Assembly: GCA_938003715.1 (NCBI GenBank)
Contig: CALKYK010000513.1
Span: forward strand, 1 to 8,367
Reading direction: 5' to 3'
From: an uncultured Gammaproteobacteria bacterium
Lineage (GTDB): Bacteria; Pseudomonadota; Gammaproteobacteria; Steroidobacterales; Woeseiaceae
DNA: 8,367 nucleotides
Below are positions 5,395 to 8,367 of the stretch, piece after piece (position 1 is the stretch's first letter; the number at the start of each line of letters is the position of its first letter). Under the pieces are notes generated by a model, which had not been told where the DNA came from, did not search any database, and was given only the letters and a program-made list of their open reading frames with translations. Made by a program: the position numbers and the translations under genes.

Positions 5395-6735
5395 CTACCG
5401 CGCGCGCGTGAAATCGAGACGGCGACCGGCGACCTCGTCGGTGACCTCGCCATCCCGGTAGGCGACGATACCGTTGACGATCGTCGTGTCCACCGAAGCC
5501 CCGAACGTATGCCCGTCGAACGGCGACCAGTGACACTTGGCCAACAGGTTCGAGGTGCTGACCGTATACGGGCTGTCCGTATCCATTATGACAAAATCCG
5601 CGTAGTAGCCCTCGCGTGCGTAGCCGCGATCCACGACGCCGAAAATGTCGGCCACTGCGTGCGCCGTCTTGTCGACGATCGTCTCCACGCTGAAGTAGCC
5701 CGCATCGACCATGTCGAACAGGCAAAGCAGCACGTGCTGCACCAGCGGCAATCCCGCCGGCGCCTTGAAATAGGACTTTCCTTTCTCGCTGACCGTGTGC
5801 GGCGCGTGGTCGGTCGCGATGATATCGATGCGTCCGTTGTTGACGGCCTCGATCAGCGCGCTGCGGTCGTCGGCCGTCTTGATCGCCGGGTTGCACTTGA
5901 TGCGCGTGCCGAGGTCCTTGTAGCGGCTTTCGTCGAACCACAGGTGATGCACGCAGACCTCGGCCGTGATGCGCTTTTCACTGCGATGCGCTTTGGAGAA
6001 CAGCCCCATCTCGATCGCCGTGGTCAGGTGCAGCACGTGCAGCAGCGCGTCGTGCCGGCGCGCGAGGTCGACGGCCTGGCTGGACGACAGCAGGCACGCG
6101 TTCGCGGAACGGATGCGCGGATGTTCGGACATCGGTACCTGCTCGCCGAACTCCGCTTTCGCCTTCGCCTCGTTGTCGCGGATCGTCGGCGAATGTTCGC
6201 AGTGCGTGACCACGATGACCGGCGCGTGGGCGAAAAGCAGGTCGAGGGCCTCCGGATCGTCAACCAGCATGTCGCCGGTCGACGCGCCCATGAACGCCTT
6301 GATGCCGCAGGCGTCGCCGACCTCGAGCGCCTTGATTTCCTCGATGTTGCGGTTCGTCGCGCCGAGATAGAAACCGTAGTTCGCGCGGCAGCGATTCTTC
6401 GCCATCTCGTACTTGTCCGCGAGCGCGCTGACGGTCGTCGTCTGCGGATTCACGTTCGGCATGTCCATGAAGCTGGTGACGCCGCCGGCAACCGCGGCCG
6501 CGGATTCGCTCGCCATGTCGCCCTTGTGGGTCAGGCCCGGCTCGCGGAAGTGCACCTGGTCGTCGATCATGCCCGGCAGCAGGAACTTGCCACCGGCATC
6601 GAGAACCTCGGAAACACCGTCGGCCGATATGTCCGACGCGATCTTGTCGATGCGATCGCCCCTGATCAGTACGTCCGTTTCGCGAATCTCGCCTTCGTTG
6701 ACGAGCCTTGCATTCTTTATAAGCAGCTTTGCCAT
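5395..6735 (-). CDS. pyrC: Dihydroorotase, class I, amidohydrolase fold
   Basis: This 446-residue cytoplasmic amidohydrolase catalyses the reversible cyclisation of carbamoyl-aspartate to dihydroorotate, the third step of pyrimidine synthesis. The family signature DDQVHFREPGLTHKGD spans residues 58-73, MPNVNPQTTT 92-101, and IKAFMGASTGD 145-155 (Lys146 is a likely carboxylated bridging lysine). Further metal or substrate residues are His178, His236 and Asp309 in ATDHAPH. The usual HxH of the first metal motif is Gln60-x-His62 here. I recall this in the branch typified by Bacteroidetes dihydroorotases, so it does not by itself mean loss of activity. The ATG at 6735 is preceded by AGGG with a 7-base spacer and lies 14 bases after the iminopeptidase stop, so the two are co-transcribed. 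A hydantoinase or allantoinase is the main alternative; REPGLTHKGD and the Asn-rich MPN segment favour dihydroorotase. Confidence 0.88.
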   Translation of the reverse strand: MAKLLIKNARLVNEGEIRETDVLIRGDRIDKIASDISADGVSEVLDAGGKFLLPGMIDDQVHFREPGLTHKGDMASESAAAVAGGVTSFMDMPNVNPQTTTVSALADKYEMAKNRCRANYGFYLGATNRNIEEIKALEVGDACGIKAFMGASTGDMLVDDPEALDLLFAHAPVIVVTHCEHSPTIRDNEAKAKAEFGEQVPMSEHPRIRSANACLLSSSQAVDLARRHDALLHVLHLTTAIEMGLFSKAHRSEKRITAEVCVHHLWFDESRYKDLGTRIKCNPAIKTADDRSALIEAVNNGRIDIIATDHAPHTVSEKGKSYFKAPAGLPLVQHVLLCLFDMVDAGYFSVETIVDKTAHAVADIFGVVDRGYAREGYYADFVIMDTDSPYTVSTSNLLAKCHWSPFDGHTFGASVDTTIVNGIVAYRDGEVTDEVAGRRLDFTRAR

Positions 6736-6749
6736 TGCGTTTCCCTGGC

Positions 6750-7706
6750 TCAGGCGAAGGCGTCCGTCGCCATCACGAGTTCGTGTACGTTACCGGGTTC
6801 GAATGCCGAGTGGCCGGCGTCGGGCACGATGCGGAGCTTTGCCTCCGGCCACGCCCGGGCCAGTTCCCACGCCGACACCGCAGGGCAGACGATATCGTAG
6901 CGACCGTGGACGATCACGGCGGGAATCTGCCGGACGCGGGAGATGTTCTCGAGCAGCTGACCCTCCTTCAGGAAGGCGCCGTTGACGAAGTAATGGCATT
7001 CGATTCGTGCCAGCGCGACAGCGAGGTCCGGATCGGCGAAATCGTCGGCCATGTCCTGGTTCGGCAACAGCGTGCTCGTCGTGCCCTCCCACACCGACCA
7101 GGCTTTCGCGGCATCGAGCCGGATTTTTTCGTCGTCGCTCGTCAGGCGCTTGTAAAAGGCCTGTACGAGATTTTTTCGTTCGCCTTTCGGTATCGGTTTC
7201 AGGAACCCCTGCCAGCGATCCGGGAAAATCTCGCTTGCGCCGTGCTGATAGAGCCAGTCGACCTCCTTTTTCCGTGCCAGGAAAATGCCGCGCAGCACCA
7301 GCTCGGTCACACGGTCCGGGTGCGCCTGCGCATAGGCGAGACCGAGCGTGCTGCCCCAGGAACCGCCGAAGATCTGCCACCGGTCGATCTGCAATGCGGA
7401 ACGAAGAATCTCGATATCGTCGATCAGGTCCGCGGTCGTATTATTCTCGAGCGATGCATGCGGCGTGCTGCGGCCCGCCCCGCGCTGATCGAACAGCACG
7501 ATGCGGTAGACGTCCGGGTTCCAGAAGCGGCGCATGTTCGGCGAACAGCCGCCGCCCGGCCCGCCGTGAATGAAAACGACCGGCTTGCCGTGCGGATTTC
7601 CGCACTCCTCGTAATACATCCTGTGCCCGTCGCCCAGGTCGAAGTACGCGCTGTGATTGGGTTCGATCGGGGGATAGAGCTTGCGCCGCGCCGCGTCGTC
7701 AGTCAT
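6750..7706 (-). CDS. pip: Proline iminopeptidase (prolyl aminopeptidase, alpha/beta hydrolase, S33 family)
   Basis: This 318-residue alpha/beta hydrolase removes N-terminal proline from peptides in the cytoplasm. HGGPGGG (47-53) forms the oxyanion hole, and FDQRGAGRS (72-80) is the diagnostic block of prolyl aminopeptidases. The triad is Ser116 (GGSWGS), Asp271 (GRYDIVCP) and His299 (DAGHSAFEPG). The length is normal for the single-domain proteobacterial enzyme, and no signal peptide is seen. I chose the ATG at 7706 because AGG sits 7 bases upstream of it. A TTG 36 bases further upstream would add only a Pro-rich, unconserved leader. It heads a two-gene operon with dihydroorotase and is divergent from the M16 peptidase. 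No functional link to pyrimidine synthesis is obvious; proline salvage from peptides is its known role. Confidence 0.95.
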   Translation of the reverse strand: MTDDAARRKLYPPIEPNHSAYFDLGDGHRMYYEECGNPHGKPVVFIHGGPGGGCSPNMRRFWNPDVYRIVLFDQRGAGRSTPHASLENNTTADLIDDIEILRSALQIDRWQIFGGSWGSTLGLAYAQAHPDRVTELVLRGIFLARKKEVDWLYQHGASEIFPDRWQGFLKPIPKGERKNLVQAFYKRLTSDDEKIRLDAAKAWSVWEGTTSTLLPNQDMADDFADPDLAVALARIECHYFVNGAFLKEGQLLENISRVRQIPAVIVHGRYDIVCPAVSAWELARAWPEAKLRIVPDAGHSAFEPGNVHELVMATDAFA

Positions 7707-7730
7707 GCAAAAACCTGGTTCCGGACCTGT

Positions 7731-7767
7731 CGGGGACCGCAATGGTAATGGAACCCCGCCCTTTTTT
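7731..7767 (+). terminator. Terminator-like hairpin plus T-run
   Basis: CGGGG (7731-7735) pairs with CCCCG (7754-7758). CC (7737-7738) pairs with GG (7750-7751) inside, across small unpaired A positions and an 11-base loop. After three C residues comes a run of six T (7762-7767). The shape fits a modest intrinsic terminator reading rightward, yet no rightward gene precedes it. It could stop antisense transcripts crossing pip from reaching the M16 gene, or it may be chance. Confidence 0.25.
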
Positions 7768-7775
7768 GTCAGTCA

Positions 7776-7786
7776 TTGACTACAAT
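7776..7786 (+). promoter_or_regulatory. Candidate -10 region for the M16 peptidase gene
   Basis: TACAAT (7781-7786) matches the sigma70 -10 consensus at 5 of 6 bases and would give a leader of about 38 bases. The -35 position at normal spacing is C/T-rich and poor. TTGACT at 7776-7781 overlaps this box and could instead be a -35, but then no good -10 follows. It overlaps the two small palindromes, so a repressor could act here. Confidence 0.3.
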
Positions 7787-7830
7787 TGTCGAGCAAAACT
7801 TCCATTCGCAGAATCTGCCCGAGAGGCGCC

Positions 7831-8367
7831 ATGAAACGATCCGCATTCGTCGCGGCGACGGTTGTCGTCGCGTTTTCGCTGTCGAGCGACCCGCTTCGCG
7901 CAAGCGATATCGACATCAATTTCACCGAGTTCACGCTCGACAACGGTCTGAGACTGGTCGTGCACCAGGATCACAAGGCGCCAATCGTCGCGGTCAACGT
8001 CTGGTATCACGTGGGTTCCAAGAACGAACCGGCCGGCAAGACCGGCTTCGCCCACCTCTTCGAGCACCTGATGTTCAACGGCACCGAGAACTATGACGAC
8101 GAGTACTTCAAGCCGTTCGAACGGGTCGGCGCGACCGGCATGAACGGCACGACGAACTTCGACCGTACGAACTACTTCCAGACCGTGCCGAAGACCGCGC
8201 TGGACCTCGCGCTGTGGATGGAATCGGATCGCATGGGCCACCTGCTCGGGGCGGTGACGCAGGAGAAGCTCGACGAGCAGCGCGGCGTGGTGCAGACGGA
8301 GAAGCGCCAGGGCGACAACCAGCCGTATGGCAAGGGGGGGTATCGCACGCGGGAAGGCGTGTCCCAT
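7831..8367 (+). CDS. Exported M16 (pitrilysin-family) zinc metallopeptidase, 3' end outside window
   Basis: The first 179 residues of an M16 peptidase are visible; the gene runs off the right edge. Residues 1-24 are a Sec signal peptide (Lys-Arg start, hydrophobic core, cleavage probably after PLRA), so the enzyme works in the periplasm or at the outer membrane. The inverted zinc motif HxxEH is H75-LFE-H79, with Glu78 as the catalytic base. Glu157 in RGVVQTEKRQ is the expected third zinc ligand, 78 residues after His79. FTLDNGLRLVV (34-44) and WYHVGSKNEPAGKTGFAHL (58-76) are typical of the bacterial processing-peptidase-like branch. The ATG at 7831 has GAGAGG 4 bases upstream and is the one that gives the signal peptide. 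Members are often encoded as pairs or two-domain proteins, so a second M16 half is likely beyond the edge. The substrate cannot be told. Confidence 0.93.
   Translation, partial: MKRSAFVAATVVVAFSLSSDPLRASDIDINFTEFTLDNGLRLVVHQDHKAPIVAVNVWYHVGSKNEPAGKTGFAHLFEHLMFNGTENYDDEYFKPFERVGATGMNGTTNFDRTNYFQTVPKTALDLALWMESDRMGHLLGAVTQEKLDEQRGVVQTEKRQGDNQPYGKGGYRTREGVSH

Larger units (their letters stand above)
7707..7830. promoter_or_regulatory. Divergent intergenic region between pip and the M16 peptidase gene
   Basis: These 124 bases must serve both outward-facing genes. They contain a terminator-like hairpin (7731-7767), a perfect inverted repeat AGTCATTGACT (7771-7781), an adjoining palindrome ACAATTGT (7782-7789) and a good -10-like box for the plus-strand gene. 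I found no convincing -35/-10 pair for pip on the minus strand; CTGACA and TACCAT occur there with too wide a 19-base spacer. Confidence 0.5.

Noticed and set aside
525..6900. Very long open frames on the plus strand opposite the kor genes and dihydroorotase (for example 525-1724, 1688-3073, 3977-5260, 5509-6900)
   Set aside because: They are low-complexity, Arg/Ala/Val/Asp-rich translations with no recognisable motif, lying exactly opposite genes with clear catalytic motifs. High third-position GC suppresses stops on the opposite strand.
8333..8340. Run of seven G near the right edge inside the M16 gene, a possible frameshift site
   Set aside because: The frame stays open on both sides, and YGK before and YRxREG after resemble the family in the same frame, so no frameshift is supported. 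Too little sequence remains to be sure.
7780..8367. 195-codon frame on the minus strand opposite the M16 peptidase
   Set aside because: The plus strand carries HxxEH, the third zinc ligand and a signal peptide; the opposite frame shows no domain.
1..8367. tRNA, rRNA, CRISPR repeats, insertion sequences, attachment sites, defence genes
   Set aside because: I looked for clover-leaf ends, regularly spaced direct repeats, transposase motifs and terminal inverted repeats and saw none; genes are densely packed metabolic and peptidase genes.

Overview
The window is a compact, high-GC bacterial chromosomal segment. It carries six protein genes, two of them cut by the window edges. No tRNA, rRNA, insertion sequence, CRISPR array or phage gene is visible, and no gap between genes reaches 150 bases. 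The gene families (Tat-type exported dehydratase-like protein, proline iminopeptidase, M16 peptidase, and a 2-oxoacid oxidoreductase with its own NAD(P)-linked subunit) best fit a Gram-negative proteobacterium. My guess is a marine or environmental gammaproteobacterium, at low confidence because no phylogenetic marker gene is present.

Layout, right to left along the minus strand. A proline iminopeptidase (6750-7706) and a class I dihydroorotase (5395-6735) lie 14 bases apart with a good ribosome binding site between them, so they form one operon. A strong GC-only stem-loop (5354-5394) starts directly after the dihydroorotase stop, and a candidate sigma70 promoter (5320-5347) follows it. Next comes a tight three-gene operon: a 603-residue FAD/Fe-S/NAD(P) subunit (3443-5254), a fused gamma-alpha 2-oxoacid oxidoreductase subunit (1649-3427, GTG start) and the TPP-binding beta subunit (576-1631). 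These genes are separated by only 15 and 17 bases. After 44 more bases a twin-arginine, NAD(P)-Rossmann epimerase-like protein starts (531) and runs off the left edge. On the plus strand at the right end, an exported M16 zinc peptidase (7831 onward) is transcribed divergently from the iminopeptidase and runs off the right edge.

The most interesting unit is the three-gene oxidoreductase. KorA (gamma+alpha) and KorB (beta, TPP and one [4Fe-4S]) oxidise a 2-oxoacid, most likely 2-oxoglutarate, to the acyl-CoA and CO2. The third protein joins an N-terminal Fe-S domain, a GltD/NfnB-like FAD and NAD(P) core, and a C-terminal two-cluster ferredoxin module. The complex could therefore pass electrons straight to NAD(P)+ without a free ferredoxin. 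This composition matches, from memory, the characterised 2-oxoglutarate:NADP+ oxidoreductase of Azoarcus evansii, so it is unusual rather than wholly new. Local oddities are a short TPP-site helix in KorA that looks like an in-frame loss of about seven residues, a Ser in place of the third Gly of the FAD-binding motif, and a Gln in place of the first metal-binding His of the dihydroorotase.
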